Shown here: one piece after another, positions 19,641-30,300 of the stretch
How positions within the stretch are numbered: the stretch's first letter is position 1
How the letters are laid out: each line of letters starts with the position of its first letter
Assembly (NCBI RefSeq): GCF_002259645.1
Contig: NZ_MWWV01000008.1
Location: 1-63,381 of the forward strand
DNA from: Bifidobacterium tissieri
Lineage (GTDB): Bacteria; Actinomycetota; Actinomycetes; Actinomycetales; Bifidobacteriaceae
Direction of reading: 5' to 3'
Length of the DNA: 63,381 bases
Made by a program: the position numbers and the translations under genes
The notes under the pieces: generated by a model
Databases searched by the model: none
What the model was told of the DNA's origin: nothing
What the model saw: only the letters and a program-made list of their open reading frames with translations

Positions 19641-20600
19641 CTACTTATTAATCTTCTGCTCCTGCACCAGATAATTCGGCCTCCCCTTAGTCTGCATGAA
19701 GATGCGCCCAAGGTATTCGCCAATGATGCCGAGGCTGAGCAGCTGCACCCCACCCAGAATGAGAACCACGACCATGGTGGACGCATAGCCGGGAACATCG
19801 ATGCCCTGAGCAAAGGTCTTGACCAGAATGACGATGGCATAGACGACCGCCGCCAACGACACCAAACTACCCACCCACGTGGCAATCTTCAGAGGCGCGG
19901 TGGTGAAACTGGTAATGCCGTCCATGGCCAGATGGAACAGCTTCAGATAGTTCCACTTGGTCTTGCCCGCCACACGCTTATCACGATCATAGAGGAACTC
20001 GATCTTCTTGAAACCGATCCAGCTGAACAGCGCCTTGGAGTTGCGCTCGGACTCATCCAGCCGCTTCAACGCGTCAACGCACTTGCGATCAAGCAGACGG
20101 AAGTCGCCGGTATCCTTCTGGATGGCCACGCCGGACACCTTCTGCAACAGATCGTAATACCAGCGGCTAGTGGCCTTCTTCAGCCAGCTCTCGCCCTCAC
20201 GAGAACGACGACGCGCGTATACGTCGTCATATCCCTGCATCCACAGTTCCGCCATCTGCGGAATGAGTTCCGGCGGATCCTGCAAGTCAGCGTCAATGAT
20301 CACCAAGCCGTCGGTATGCACGTTCTCGATACCCGCGTACATGGCCTTTTCCTTGCCGAAGTTACGGGACAAGAAGATGTATTCCACATACGGATGTTTT
20401 GTCGCATATTCCTTGATCAGAGGGCGGGTGTTGTCTTTCGACCCGTCGTCGACAAACAGCAACGTGTAGTCCAATGTCTCCGATCCGGCTACCAAGGCAT
20501 CCATACGGTCAAACAGGATGGGCAGAGACTCCTGCTCGTTGTAGCATGGGATGAGCACCGTGATGGTCCTCTTCTCCGAGGAGTTCGTCTGCTCACTCAT
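19641..20600 (-). CDS. GtrB/DPM1-like polyprenyl-phosphate glycosyltransferase
   Basis: The 319-residue GT2 enzyme has ITVLIPCYNEQESLPILFDR, FVDDGSKDNTRPLIKEYA and SRNFGKEKAMYAGIE, followed by VIIDADLQDPPELI (DxD). FRLLDRKCVDALKRL and GKTKWNYLKLFHLAMDGI precede two membrane segments near residues 230-300. This is the pattern of bactoprenol glucosyltransferases and dolichol-phosphate mannosyltransferases, which load a sugar onto undecaprenyl phosphate at the cytoplasmic face. The ATG at 20600 follows GCGAGG by 7 bp; an in-frame TTG lies at 20606. As the first gene of the 20600 to 14136 run, it would supply the lipid-linked donor for the membrane proteins downstream. Confidence 0.92.
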   Translation of the reverse strand: MSEQTNSSEKRTITVLIPCYNEQESLPILFDRMDALVAGSETLDYTLLFVDDGSKDNTRPLIKEYATKHPYVEYIFLSRNFGKEKAMYAGIENVHTDGLVIIDADLQDPPELIPQMAELWMQGYDDVYARRRSREGESWLKKATSRWYYDLLQKVSGVAIQKDTGDFRLLDRKCVDALKRLDESERNSKALFSWIGFKKIEFLYDRDKRVAGKTKWNYLKLFHLAMDGITSFTTAPLKIATWVGSLVSLAAVVYAIVILVKTFAQGIDVPGYASTMVVVLILGGVQLLSLGIIGEYLGRIFMQTKGRPNYLVQEQKINK

Positions 20601-20847
20601 ATCCAAACCTCGCCTCGTTTCTTCTCCCCTCGAAAACGGTGAGGGGACAAAGTTTCATTTTTGCACACAGCTAACAGGATTCTACCCCACTGTGGAGATG
20701 GCAGAACGACTTCACTCTGGAAAGCACATTGCATCGTCCCGAACTCCACAGATTCACCAAAGAGCATTTTCCGTGCGGACATAGACCGACACGGAAGCTG
20801 CAGTGACGAATGGCAGTCTTTTTCACACTGCCATGCACCCACCACCG

Positions 20848-22194
20848 CTATTTATTACCAAGGCCAGCCAGCCGATACCGTGTAGACGGGCCACTACCCT
20901 CGCGGACAAGCAGACCCCGCTTGATAAGGGATCGCAGCAGCTTGGCGGCGGTTGCCTGAGATACGTTGATCAGCGATTGCACCTCGGCACGCGTTACCGC
21001 ATCATGTTCAGCAATGTAATCGAGAACCTTCTTCTCTCTATCATTTGCTGGTTGCGAAACGGCAGGAGCGCTGTGCGATTGAGCGCTATGCATATCCTCA
21101 TCCGGAAGACGTTTCCGCGGCAGCACAAGACGAAACACATGATCGCTGATATTAAACTCCGGCTGAGTATCGGCATCCGCGTAATCCGCCAGAATGCGTC
21201 GTATTCCAGTCCCATACGCCTCTACGAGATGCAGACGATAGAACACATTTGCCAACTTGGGATTCCGCTGGCACGAAATACCGTTGAACATATCGGAACG
21301 AGTCAGCGTATCCGGCAAACCACCAGGATTGAGGAATTCCATACGATTCGGGAACACGCTGACCAACGAAGGCGCGCTCAGGGCGTAATCGCGATGAATG
21401 ATCATGTTCAGCAAAGCCTCGCGCAACGTCAGAGGCGCATACGCATACTCATCCACACGCTTCAGCCCTTCAACTCGCGATATTACGCGGTTACGCCGGT
21501 TGACAAACGCGGCAACCTGATCGATCTGGTCAAGCAGGGAACCGGAAAACTCCTGACGATCCAGAAAAGTCTCCTTACTCGATTCCGAGAACTCCGCGGC
21601 CTTGATCGACACCGTGCATTGGTCCGACAGCAACCACGCCAGATTCGTGAACACACCATCCGCATTCACCATACCCAGCGTACGCATGGATGCCGTCGTA
21701 AAAGCCAGACCAGCACCATGAAACGCATTCTCTGTTGAATGGAAGGTCAGGCTTTGCTCAAGACTCACAGCCGACTCATATGAATTCCCCGCAGTGGTTC
21801 GTATCATGTCCACAATCGCAGACTCCGATGCCGGAATCGACGCAGCACCTGACCGCACATACACCCCGGCCGAACGAATGCCCTTATCCGCCAAATAATA
21901 CGGCCTATTCGACCCGCGACCGACATGCACCGCAACGACCGTGGCCCCTTCCCGGTCCTCCGAATCAACCGATATGAAAGGCATCAGATCTGGACGGATG
22001 CCATCTGAAATCGCCTGCGTGGCCTGCCTCATCGATTCATCGGCATCCGGTACACCGCAGACATGACCATCATCATCGACGCCGAGCCATATGATCCCAC
22101 CATCCGTATTGGCAAATGCGACAGCCGTACGCTTGGCGCCCTGTACCCAATCGCGCTTGAACTCCGTGTACAGATCCTCTGAAAACCCTGTCAT
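20848..22194 (-). CDS. AlbA_2/Schlafen-type DNA-binding regulator with HATPase_4-like domain
   Basis: The 448-residue protein has an N-terminal AlbA_2 domain (TEFKRDW, VAFANTDGGIIWLGVDDDG, about residues 10-120). A middle GHKL-like part has APLTLREALLNMIIHRDYAL and FLNPGGLPDTLTRSDMFNG, then YGTGIRRI. The C-terminal winged helix reads KVLDYIAEHDAVTRAEVQ and SQATAAKLLRSLIKRGLL. Proteins of this build are often labelled RecG-like or divergent-AAA_4 transcriptional regulators; RecG helicase motifs are absent. It is probably a cytoplasmic transcription regulator, with targets unknown. It lies 247 bp upstream of the GtrB-like gene on the same strand. Only a weak GGTGG precedes the ATG at 22194. Confidence 0.87.
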   Translation of the reverse strand: MTGFSEDLYTEFKRDWVQGAKRTAVAFANTDGGIIWLGVDDDGHVCGVPDADESMRQATQAISDGIRPDLMPFISVDSEDREGATVVAVHVGRGSNRPYYLADKGIRSAGVYVRSGAASIPASESAIVDMIRTTAGNSYESAVSLEQSLTFHSTENAFHGAGLAFTTASMRTLGMVNADGVFTNLAWLLSDQCTVSIKAAEFSESSKETFLDRQEFSGSLLDQIDQVAAFVNRRNRVISRVEGLKRVDEYAYAPLTLREALLNMIIHRDYALSAPSLVSVFPNRMEFLNPGGLPDTLTRSDMFNGISCQRNPKLANVFYRLHLVEAYGTGIRRILADYADADTQPEFNISDHVFRLVLPRKRLPDEDMHSAQSHSAPAVSQPANDREKKVLDYIAEHDAVTRAEVQSLINVSQATAAKLLRSLIKRGLLVREGSGPSTRYRLAGLGNK

Positions 22195-22221
22195 GCGTAG
22201 ATACCACCTATCGACTCGTCG

Positions 22222-22275
22222 TATCTTGTATCTTATCTTATCTTCTTATATCTTGTATCTTATCTTATCTTCTTA
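22222..22275. repeat. Two perfect 27-bp pyrimidine/TA tandem repeats
   Basis: The unit TATCTTGTATCTTATCTTAT + CTTCTTA occurs at 22222-22248 and 22249-22275, followed by a partial unit. It sits in the promoter region of the AlbA_2 gene and itself contains smaller TATCT repeats, so its copy number may vary. Confidence 0.9.
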
Positions 22276-22348
22276 TTATCTTATCGTGCGGCTATAGAGG
22301 CGTAGCTCAACCGCGTCCGCGCACCGAGCATAAACAACCATAAACAAA

Positions 22349-22383
22349 GAGTGCCGCAACTGTATGGAACAGTTGCGGCGCTC
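22349..22383 (-). terminator. Terminator hairpin downstream of the GH39/GH43 gene
   Basis: A 15-bp stem, GAGTGCCGCAACTGT with ACAGTTGCGGCGCTC (one G-T pair) and a 5-base loop, is followed on the minus strand by TTTGTTTATG. Confidence 0.8.
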
Positions 22384-22414
22384 GCGTGGAGTATGACCAG
22401 CGGCTGGACTAGTC

Positions 22415-22444
22415 GGTCTTCCGATTCAGAACGAATCGGAAGGC
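22415..22444 (-). terminator. Second hairpin just past the GH39/GH43 stop
   Basis: CTTCCGATTC (22418-22427) pairs with GAATCGGAAG (22433-22442), extended by GG/CC. It lies only 8 bp beyond the stop and may act with the larger hairpin at 22349-22383. Confidence 0.6.
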
Positions 22445-22451
22445 CACTAGA

Positions 22452-25400
22452 TCACTTCTTGTTGAAGGCCCAGTGCTGGGCGACCGAGTTGTTGGACGTC
22501 CACATCTGGATGTTGGTTCCGTTGCTCGTGCCACCGGCGGCGGCATCGATCACGAAGTCCTCGCGCAGGGCGGAGTGCAGAGTGAACGAACCATTCGATT
22601 CCTTCACGAGCACCCACTTCTGGGCGAGCGATCCGTTGGACGACCACTGCTGCACGTTCGCGCCATCGTTCGACGAGGCATTCGAAATATCGAGCACCTT
22701 GCCGGATTCTACATTGGTGAGTGTCACATAACCATTCTTGTCATGCGACACCTTCCACGCCTGAGCGTTCGTGCCGTTGCCCTCATAGAGCTGCACGTTC
22801 GCACCATCGTCGGCGGAACCGCCAACCACGTCGAAACGCATCTGCTTCGCGGCCGTGGACGCGATCTCATACGTGCCGTCCGCCAGATCACCCTTGTGAT
22901 CGGCGGCCAGCTTGTCGAGACGCTGACGGGTCGTGGTGGTCTTCTTCAGACGCCAGCGCTGGGCGGAGGAGTCGTTCGAGGAGTAGATCTGCACGTTCGC
23001 GCCGTCGTCGGTGCTGCCACCGACGATGTCGAGCACCAGATTCTCCGCGGCGGCGGACTGGATCTTGAAGCCGTTCGCGGTGGAGACCGCGATCCACTTC
23101 TGGGCCCATGTGCCGTTGCCGTCGTACTGCTGCACGTTCGCGCCCGGATTGGTGGAACCGCCAGCCACGTCGAGCACCTTGCCGGAGCCAGCGTTGGTGA
23201 TGGTCAGGTAGCCGTCGGCGTCGTGCTTGATGGTCCACGCCTGAGCGTCGGTACCGTTGCCGGAGTAGATCTGCACGTTCGCGCCGTTGTCACGCGAGCC
23301 GCCAGCCACGTCGAGCACTTCCGCGTTCTTCTTGCCCGCGGCGAACTTGTACGTGCCATCGGCGATGTCGTTACGGTGCTCATCGGCCAGCTTGTCGAGA
23401 CGATCGCGCGGCGTTTCAGCACCGCTGATCTTCCACTGCTGGGCTTCAGAACTGTTCCCGTCAAAGATCTGAATCGGCGTACCGTCGGCGTTGATTGCGC
23501 CTTGCAGGTCCAAAGCCAGACTGGAGTCGGATGCGGCAATCGTCAGCGCAGAATCAGTCCCAGCAAGCTGCCACTGAGTCGCAGCCTTACCCTCGTCCTT
23601 CTGCTGCGTCACCGGATCCCCCGCAGCATTGCCGTGCGCGAGGAACAGGCCGGAGTTCACGTTCTTGATGGTGTAGTTCCCGTTGTCAAGATGCTTGAAC
23701 TTGTAACGCTGGGCCATGGTGCCGTTGGCGGTGTAGAGCTGCGCACGGGCGCCGACGGCCTTGGATGCGCCGGTCATGTCGACCACGCGGGAGCCGTCTT
23801 CGATGGCGGTGGCGATCACGTACGTGCCGTCCTTGAGCGTCACGTTCACGGCCACCTGCGCGTCAAGACCCTTCACCTTGCCGGTCGCGGTGAACGTACC
23901 GATGGTGAAGAACTTCTGCGAGTCCACGGAGCTCCAATCCACGGCCTCCTCGGTGGTGGTGCCGTCGGCCCACGTCACCTTGGCGGTCTTGGGCAGCTGC
24001 GCCACGTTACCCACATTCGTGGTCACGTCGGCGAGCTTCTCCACGCTCACCGGAGCATTCTCCACGGTCACCTTCACGGTCACGTCAAGACCAGCGGCCT
24101 TGCCCTTGACCTCGAACGAACCGGGCTTCGCATACGACTCCGCAGGAATCGCATCCCACGTCACCGGCTCATCGGTCGTGGTCTTATCGCTCCACGTCGC
24201 CTTCACGGTCGTCGGCAGCACCGGCGCCACGCCCATGGCGGTGGTCACGGCGTCCGGATTCTCCACGGCGACGATCGTGGACGGAGCCTGTCCGGCACCC
24301 ATCGGCACGACCGTGCGCTGGAACGGCGTGCTGAGCTGGTTGTTGCCGAGACGCTTCACCGGCGTCATCACGTAGTTGGCCTTGGTGGTGTCCACGTCGG
24401 CGGTGTGACTCTTCAGCGGATTCCAGTCGTCGGCGAGCAGCATGACTGCGGGCTTGTTGTTGGCATCCTGATACTGCAGCACATAGGTCGGCTGACCGAT
24501 GTACGTGCGGGTGTTCGAATCCTGGTTGCCCCAGTTCTTGCGGGCATCGTCACGGCTCTGCAACTCGGTGAGGTTAGTCCAGCCGTTCGGGTCCTCGATG
24601 TTGCTCGTGCTCGCGTACTCGGTCTGCGTCGGATCCCAGTAATCCTGGGCGGACGTGATCATGTAGAACCGGCCGTTCTCCTTGAACAGGCTCGGAGCCT
24701 CCCGGTACTTGATGTTCGGGAACTCGTAGGAGCCGTCCGGGTCAACGCCCGTGTAGTCGTCGTTGAGTCGGTACAGACGCACCTTCTCGGTGGACGACAC
24801 GATGTACGCCTTGCCGGTGTCCGGGTCGGCCCATGCGGACAGATCGCGGGAGGCCATCGGCGTGAGCTTGCCGTTCACGTTCACCTTCGGCTGGGCGTGC
24901 ACCTGGCCGTCCTGCCACTTGAGAGGCTGGTACTTGCCGTCAACGGTGTCGGACTGGAACGCGATAAGCTGCGAGGAGCCGTAGCCGACCGTGCCCTCCC
25001 AGTGTGCCCAGATCAGGTACTTGCCGGTCTTGGCGTTCTTGAGGATGTGCGGACGTTCGATCTTGCAGCCGAGCTTGGAGTTCTGCAGGTACTGCGGGTG
25101 CTTCGTCACCAGATCCTTGAACTTCTTATTATCGTTGTAGTTCAGCACCTTCGAGGTCAGGCCCGCAACGTTGCCGTCGCAGTATTCCGCGGCGTTCGGA
25201 TCGTCGATGCTGGTCACCGCGTTCGCGAACTGCCAGTTGACCAGATCCTTGGACTTGTACATGTTGATCGTCGTGTACAGCCACTGGTTGGCGAACACGC
25301 CGTTGGCACCGTTGTAGTCGGTCGGCACGTTGTCGGGCGCGCCCTGACCGACCCAGTAGAACGTATCGCCGTCCTTGAGCACGGAACCGCCGTGGGCCTG

Positions 25401-27062
25401 GATCACCTGACCGTCGGTGGTCTTCCACGCGGTGAGGTTGGTCAGGTACGTGCCCTCCTGCGGGGCCTTGGGGGTCTCATACACCTGCGGCACGGCCTTG
25501 GCGGTGAGCCTCACGTCCTGGTTCTCGAAGTTGATGGTGACGTCCTTGGTCTGGTCGTCATTGTCGAGCGTGGGCTTGTCGGCCGTCCAGTAGACGAGCT
25601 TCTGCGCGCCGGACTTGTTGCGGTAGATGGCACGATACACGCCGTCGGCGTTCTGATACGAACCATCCACGTAGCTGTAGCCCTTGAGCGCCAGCGTCAC
25701 ATCCTTGATGATGTTGTACGCTTCGGTGGTCTTCACATCGCCCGGGTTGGCCGGATCGTTGTCCTCGTTGATGCTGAACGAGTCATAGCCGACCATGCGG
25801 TACGGCGAGGCGAGGTTCAGACCCTTGATGTCCTTGACGAGCAGCTGACGAATCAACCAGATACCCTGCAGGTTGGAATCCTTCGGAATCTTGTTGAAGC
25901 CACACGACCAGCTGGTCTCGGTGTTACCCGCCGAGCATCCGAACTCGGAATCCATGAAGTCGTAGCCACCAACCGGGCTGGATGCCAGCGGATTCTCCGG
26001 GGAGCTGATCCAGTAGCCGTGGCCGGACAGTGCCGTGGCGTGTGCGGCCTTCATCTCGTTCTGGTACTGGTTGAGCTTGCCCGGACCGGAGAAGTTGCCC
26101 CACACGTAGGCGGCGTTGGGATCATACTGCCGAATGGTGTCGCCAATGAACTGGTCGAGTTCGATCCACTGGATCTTGGCCTCGTCCTTGTTGTTGCCAC
26201 CAGGCCAGTGCTCCTCGGATTCCGGCTCGTTGAACGCCTCCCAGATAATGCCCTTGTTGGCGAACTTCTGGATGGCGTCGGAGATCGTGTCCTTCACCTG
26301 ATCCTTGGTGAACGACGGCACGGTCTTGTACACCTGATGCGGGTCCGGATTGCTCACGGCCTTCGGATCCGGGTTGCCCTGGCTAAAGTAGACGACCGGC
26401 TTCAGGCCGGCGTCGAGAATGCGCTGGATGATCTGATCAGGCAGATCGGTGCTCGGCGCGCAGTCGCCGGGGACAGACTGATCGCAGTTCGGATCGACCG
26501 CGTTGAGCGGGCTGATCAGGTACGACGTCTTCACATACGTCATGCCGGATTCCTTGACCAGCTTGAGCTGTGCGTCAAGGGACTTCAGATTCGGTTCGGT
26601 CGGACGCGTGCCCGGACCCTTCCATCCGTACTCGCCGGCGGCGATATGTTCGCTCTGACTGTACGTCTGCGGTTCGTCGGCGGCATTGCCGGACGCGCTC
26701 TCGGTCTGGTTCACGTCAGACGTGGAGCCACGATCCACCTGCAGTGCGCTCTGCTTCGGGGACTCCGTATCGCCCACGTTCTGCGTGCCCCACTGGTACG
26801 GCCACAGGAAGTACGCGATCGTCTGATCGAACGGAGCCGTCTTGGACGGCAGGCCGGACGGCGCGATCTCCAGTTCCTCGTTGGACTGATCGGCCGCCGT
26901 CTGCACGGACGCGGACTGCGTAGTCTGCACAGTGGCAGGTGCCGCCGAAGCCGCTGACGTGGTGACCGCCGCAGTTGCTGCACCCATGGCAACAGCACAT
27001 AACGCGGCGATCACTTTGAATGGTGCTCTGCCGGCACCATCCGTATTCTTCGCCTTACTCAT
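22452..27062 (-). CDS. Secreted GH39-like + GH43-like fusion with Ig-like and ricin-type domains
   Basis: A 1536-residue secreted protein. The signal peptide runs to about residue 41 (ASA-AP). Residues about 70-535 form a TIM barrel like GH39: acid/base Glu279 in IIWEAFNEPESEEHW and nucleophile candidate Glu373 in YDFMDSEFGCSAG. Residues about 537-925 resemble GH43 exo-galactanase-type domains (AWKTTDGQVIQAHGGS, CKIERPHILKNAKTGKY, YREAPSLFKENGRFY). Two Big_4 Ig-like domains (about 929-1080) and repeated ricin-type/CBM13 trefoil modules (QxW-like AQxW repeats) to the C terminus follow. No LPxTG anchor is seen. In bifidobacteria GH39 and GH43_24 enzymes act on arabinogalactan side chains and backbone, so arabinogalactan breakdown is inferred. 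The direct neighbour is a GH53 protein. GAAGGG lies about 10 bp before the ATG. Confidence 0.82.
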   Translation of the reverse strand: MSKAKNTDGAGRAPFKVIAALCAVAMGAATAAVTTSAASAAPATVQTTQSASVQTAADQSNEELEIAPSGLPSKTAPFDQTIAYFLWPYQWGTQNVGDTESPKQSALQVDRGSTSDVNQTESASGNAADEPQTYSQSEHIAAGEYGWKGPGTRPTEPNLKSLDAQLKLVKESGMTYVKTSYLISPLNAVDPNCDQSVPGDCAPSTDLPDQIIQRILDAGLKPVVYFSQGNPDPKAVSNPDPHQVYKTVPSFTKDQVKDTISDAIQKFANKGIIWEAFNEPESEEHWPGGNNKDEAKIQWIELDQFIGDTIRQYDPNAAYVWGNFSGPGKLNQYQNEMKAAHATALSGHGYWISSPENPLASSPVGGYDFMDSEFGCSAGNTETSWSCGFNKIPKDSNLQGIWLIRQLLVKDIKGLNLASPYRMVGYDSFSINEDNDPANPGDVKTTEAYNIIKDVTLALKGYSYVDGSYQNADGVYRAIYRNKSGAQKLVYWTADKPTLDNDDQTKDVTINFENQDVRLTAKAVPQVYETPKAPQEGTYLTNLTAWKTTDGQVIQAHGGSVLKDGDTFYWVGQGAPDNVPTDYNGANGVFANQWLYTTINMYKSKDLVNWQFANAVTSIDDPNAAEYCDGNVAGLTSKVLNYNDNKKFKDLVTKHPQYLQNSKLGCKIERPHILKNAKTGKYLIWAHWEGTVGYGSSQLIAFQSDTVDGKYQPLKWQDGQVHAQPKVNVNGKLTPMASRDLSAWADPDTGKAYIVSSTEKVRLYRLNDDYTGVDPDGSYEFPNIKYREAPSLFKENGRFYMITSAQDYWDPTQTEYASTSNIEDPNGWTNLTELQSRDDARKNWGNQDSNTRTYIGQPTYVLQYQDANNKPAVMLLADDWNPLKSHTADVDTTKANYVMTPVKRLGNNQLSTPFQRTVVPMGAGQAPSTIVAVENPDAVTTAMGVAPVLPTTVKATWSDKTTTDEPVTWDAIPAESYAKPGSFEVKGKAAGLDVTVKVTVENAPVSVEKLADVTTNVGNVAQLPKTAKVTWADGTTTEEAVDWSSVDSQKFFTIGTFTATGKVKGLDAQVAVNVTLKDGTYVIATAIEDGSRVVDMTGASKAVGARAQLYTANGTMAQRYKFKHLDNGNYTIKNVNSGLFLAHGNAAGDPVTQQKDEGKAATQWQLAGTDSALTIAASDSSLALDLQGAINADGTPIQIFDGNSSEAQQWKISGAETPRDRLDKLADEHRNDIADGTYKFAAGKKNAEVLDVAGGSRDNGANVQIYSGNGTDAQAWTIKHDADGYLTITNAGSGKVLDVAGGSTNPGANVQQYDGNGTWAQKWIAVSTANGFKIQSAAAENLVLDIVGGSTDDGANVQIYSSNDSSAQRWRLKKTTTTRQRLDKLAADHKGDLADGTYEIASTAAKQMRFDVVGGSADDGANVQLYEGNGTNAQAWKVSHDKNGYVTLTNVESGKVLDISNASSNDGANVQQWSSNGSLAQKWVLVKESNGSFTLHSALREDFVIDAAAGGTSNGTNIQMWTSNNSVAQHWAFNKK

Positions 27063-27192
27063 ACCTCATATTCCCTTCTTTCGTCCACAACAAAGAGGAC
27101 GAATTCAGGCGGATTATATGGCCGATGAGTATCGCCAAGACGAACAATGCCATTGTTTGCCAGCATTTGCATGAGCAAATGATCATCAAAAA

Positions 27193-27227
27193 CGCCGAAC
27201 CGCACAGAAAATATGTGCGATTCGGCG
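27193..27227 (-). terminator. Terminator of the tandem GH53 gene
   Basis: The 14-bp stem CGCCGAACCGCACA (27193-27206) pairs with TGTGCGATTCGGCG (27214-27227), with one mismatch and a 7-base loop, followed on the minus strand by GTTTTTGATG. A second inverted repeat built on ATGCTGCGTT/AACGCAGCAT lies at about 27248-27299. Confidence 0.85.
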
Positions 27228-27314
27228 TGTATGGCTGGTTATGGTTATGGGATGCTGCGTTCGCTCGCCCTCAGACGAACATCCGCAACGCAGCATTCCG
27301 CAAACGCGGCCGGA

Positions 27315-30300
27315 CTACTTCTTCTCGAACGTCCAGCGCTGGGCGGCGGAACCGTTGGAACTCCACATCTGAATGTTGGTGCCATTCGACGTGGAACCAC
27401 CGGCGGCGTCGATCACAAAGTTCTCGCGCAGTGCGGAAACCAACGTGATCGAACCATTGCCATTCTTCTGCAGAATCCACTTCTGCGCCCACGAACCGTT
27501 CGACGCATACTGCTGCACGTTCGCGCCCTCAGCCGTGGACGCGCCGGAGATGTCAAGCACCTTACCCGATTCCACGTTGGTCAGCGTCGCGTAGCCCTTC
27601 GCATCGATCGACACCTTCCACGCCTGCGCGTTCGTGCCGTTCGACGCATACAACTGCACGTTCGCACCATCGTCGCGAGAGCCGCCGACCACGTCGAAGC
27701 GCATGGAACCCTTCGCCGTCGACGCGATCTCATAGGTGCCTGCGGCAACATCGGACTTGTGCTCGGCGGCCAGATCGTCAAGACGCATGCGCATGGACTT
27801 CGCCGCGGCGAACGACCAACGCTGCGCCTTAGTGCCGTTCGACGAGTAGACCTGCACGTTCGCGCCGTTCGCGGAGGAACCGCCTGACACGTCAAGCACC
27901 AGATCCGGGCTCAGCGCGGACACCAGCTTGATCAGACCGTTGTCGCCCTTCACGGCCACCCACTTCTGGGCGTACGTGCCGTTGGAACCGTACTGCTGCA
28001 CGTTCGCACCGTTGTTGGCCGAACCGCCAGACACGTCAAACACCTTACCGGAGTTCGCGTTCTTCAGCGTCACATAGCCGTCGTCGTCATGCGACACCGT
28101 CCACACCTGCGCATCGGTGCCATTGGAATCGTAGAGCTGCACGTTCGCGCCGTCGCCGGTGGACGCGCCGGACACGTCAAGCACAGCGGCATCCTTCAGC
28201 GCGGACGACACCTTGTACGTGCCGTTCTTCAGATCGTCACGATGCTCGTCGGCCAGACGGTCGAGCTTCTCGCGCGGACTGGTGGCGTCGAGGAACTTCC
28301 ACCGCTGCGCCAGATTCTCGCCATCCTGAGTGAACGACCACAGCTGCAGCAGACTGCCGTTGCTGTTGTTCGCGCCCGGCACATCAAGAGACATGCCCTC
28401 CAGACCATCGGCCGCCGGACGGATCGTGAACGAACCGTTCTCGGCGAGCGCGATCGTCCACTCGGTGCCATACGTGTCGGAGCCGTTGCGCTGCTGGATG
28501 CGGGAACCGTCCTTGGCATGCAGCGGGTAGGCCAGCGGCAGGCGAGAACCCTGGTTCACGATCGTGTAGTTGCCGTTCTTCAGCGCGGTCACACGATACT
28601 TCTGCGCGGCGGTGCCGTTGCGGTCATACAGCTGCACGTTCGCGCGGGATGCGGTGGAGCCGCCGGGGATGTCGAACACGCGTTCACCGCCGTTCAGCGC
28701 GGTGGCGATGGCGTACGTGCCGGTGCCGATGGTCACGTTCACGTGCACGGTCACGCCCTGGTCCCAGCCGTCGATCGTGCCGTGCACGTCGAAGGAGCCG
28801 ACCTGCGCATACTGCGACTTGGCGACGGCATCCCAGGTCACCTTGGCCTTGGCAGTCGTGCCGTCGGACCAGGTGACGTCAACGGTCTTGGGCAGGGTCG
28901 GGGCCTTGCGGGCGGGCGTGTTCACCGCTTCCGGCGTGGCGACGGCCGTGATGTTCTTCCACTGCGCGTAGAGCTGCACGTCGGCGGTTACGGCGGTGTT
29001 GAAATCGTAAGTGTCGCGGCCCTGTTCGTCCGTGGTCCAGCCGACGAACGTGTAGCCGGCACGGGTCGGATCGGCGGGCTTTTCGGCCTTCTTGCCGTCG
29101 GCCACCTTCTGTTCGGCGGTGGTGGAGCCGCCGCGCGAGTCGAAGCGGACCGTGTACGCGCGGACCAGCTTGGACGTGGCGTCGCCGAGTGCGGATGCGG
29201 CGTCCTGGATCTGCTGGTCGGTGGCGTTCGCGTCGGCGAGCACCTTGCGGGCGTTGTCGCGGGCCTCGGCGAGCGCCTTCCACGAGTCGGCGGTGTAGTC
29301 GTTCTCGTTGAGCTTGTCGGCGGCGTTGAGGCTGTTGCTCAGACTGTCACGGTTGCCGGGTTCGACGGTGATGTCGAATGTGGCGGTCTTGGACTTGTCC
29401 GGCTTGCCGTCCTGCAGGTAGGTGACGGTTACGGTCTTGGTGCCGGCCGTGCTCATGTCGGGGCTGGAGACCGTGTATTCGCCGGTGTCCAGCGGGCGCT
29501 GGGTGCCGTCGGCGAGGGTGGCGGCGACGGCGAGACCGTTGGTGTCGAACGTGTCGCCCACGTGGTAGCCGGTCTTGGATGGCTGCGCGGTGATGGCGAT
29601 GCCGGTCACGTTCGGCGTCCACTTGGCGTACAGGTCGAACACGCCGTTGGCCTGGTCGGTGAGGTTGGTCACCTTCTGGCCGTCGGCGAACGAGTCGCCG
29701 GTGCCGTCGGCCTTGGTGTTCCAGCCGGCGAACGTCCAGTCGGTGCGGGTGAACGCGTTCTTGTTCAGGTCCGCTTCCGTGCCGTAGGCCATCTTCTGGT
29801 CGGTGGTCTTTTCGGGCTGGGCGCCGTCGTTCGCGTGGAAGCGCACGGTGTAGGCGTTGGTGCCCCACTGAGCGTAGAGCGTGGTGTCGGCGGAGATCGG
29901 CTTGGAGAAGTCGACCGGCTTCTTGCCGTCCTTGTCGGTGGTCCAGCCGGTGAACGCGTATCCGACGCGGGTCGGGTCGGCGGGCTTGCCGATCACGGTG
30001 CCGTCCTTCACGGTCACGGGGTCGATGGCGTTGCCGCCCTGGGTGTCGAATGTGACGGTACGGTCGGCGATGATCTGCGTGAACGCCTTGAGCGACTGCA
30101 GTGCGTTGCCGTGATCGTCGAACAGCGCCTGATTATCCCAGCCGGAGGCTCCCCAGCTGTCGTATTCGGTGTTGTTCGGATCGTTGTCCTTGGAGTATTC
30201 GCTGGCCCAGCCGGTGCCGAAATCGTTGGAATACGTGCGGTTGATCTGCCAGTGGTTGGTGCCGGGCACGACGGCGATCCATGCCGGTTCCCAGTAGAAC

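Noticed and set aside
22222-22275. Possible CRISPR-like array
   Set aside because: Only two directly abutting units with no spacers; it is a simple tandem repeat. No cas genes are present in the window.
22473-26957. Plus-strand open frame of 1494 codons antisense to the GH39/GH43 gene
   Set aside because: A by-product of high-GC codon use in the real gene. It has no ribosome site or recognisable domain, and the minus strand has a signal peptide, catalytic motifs and lectin repeats.
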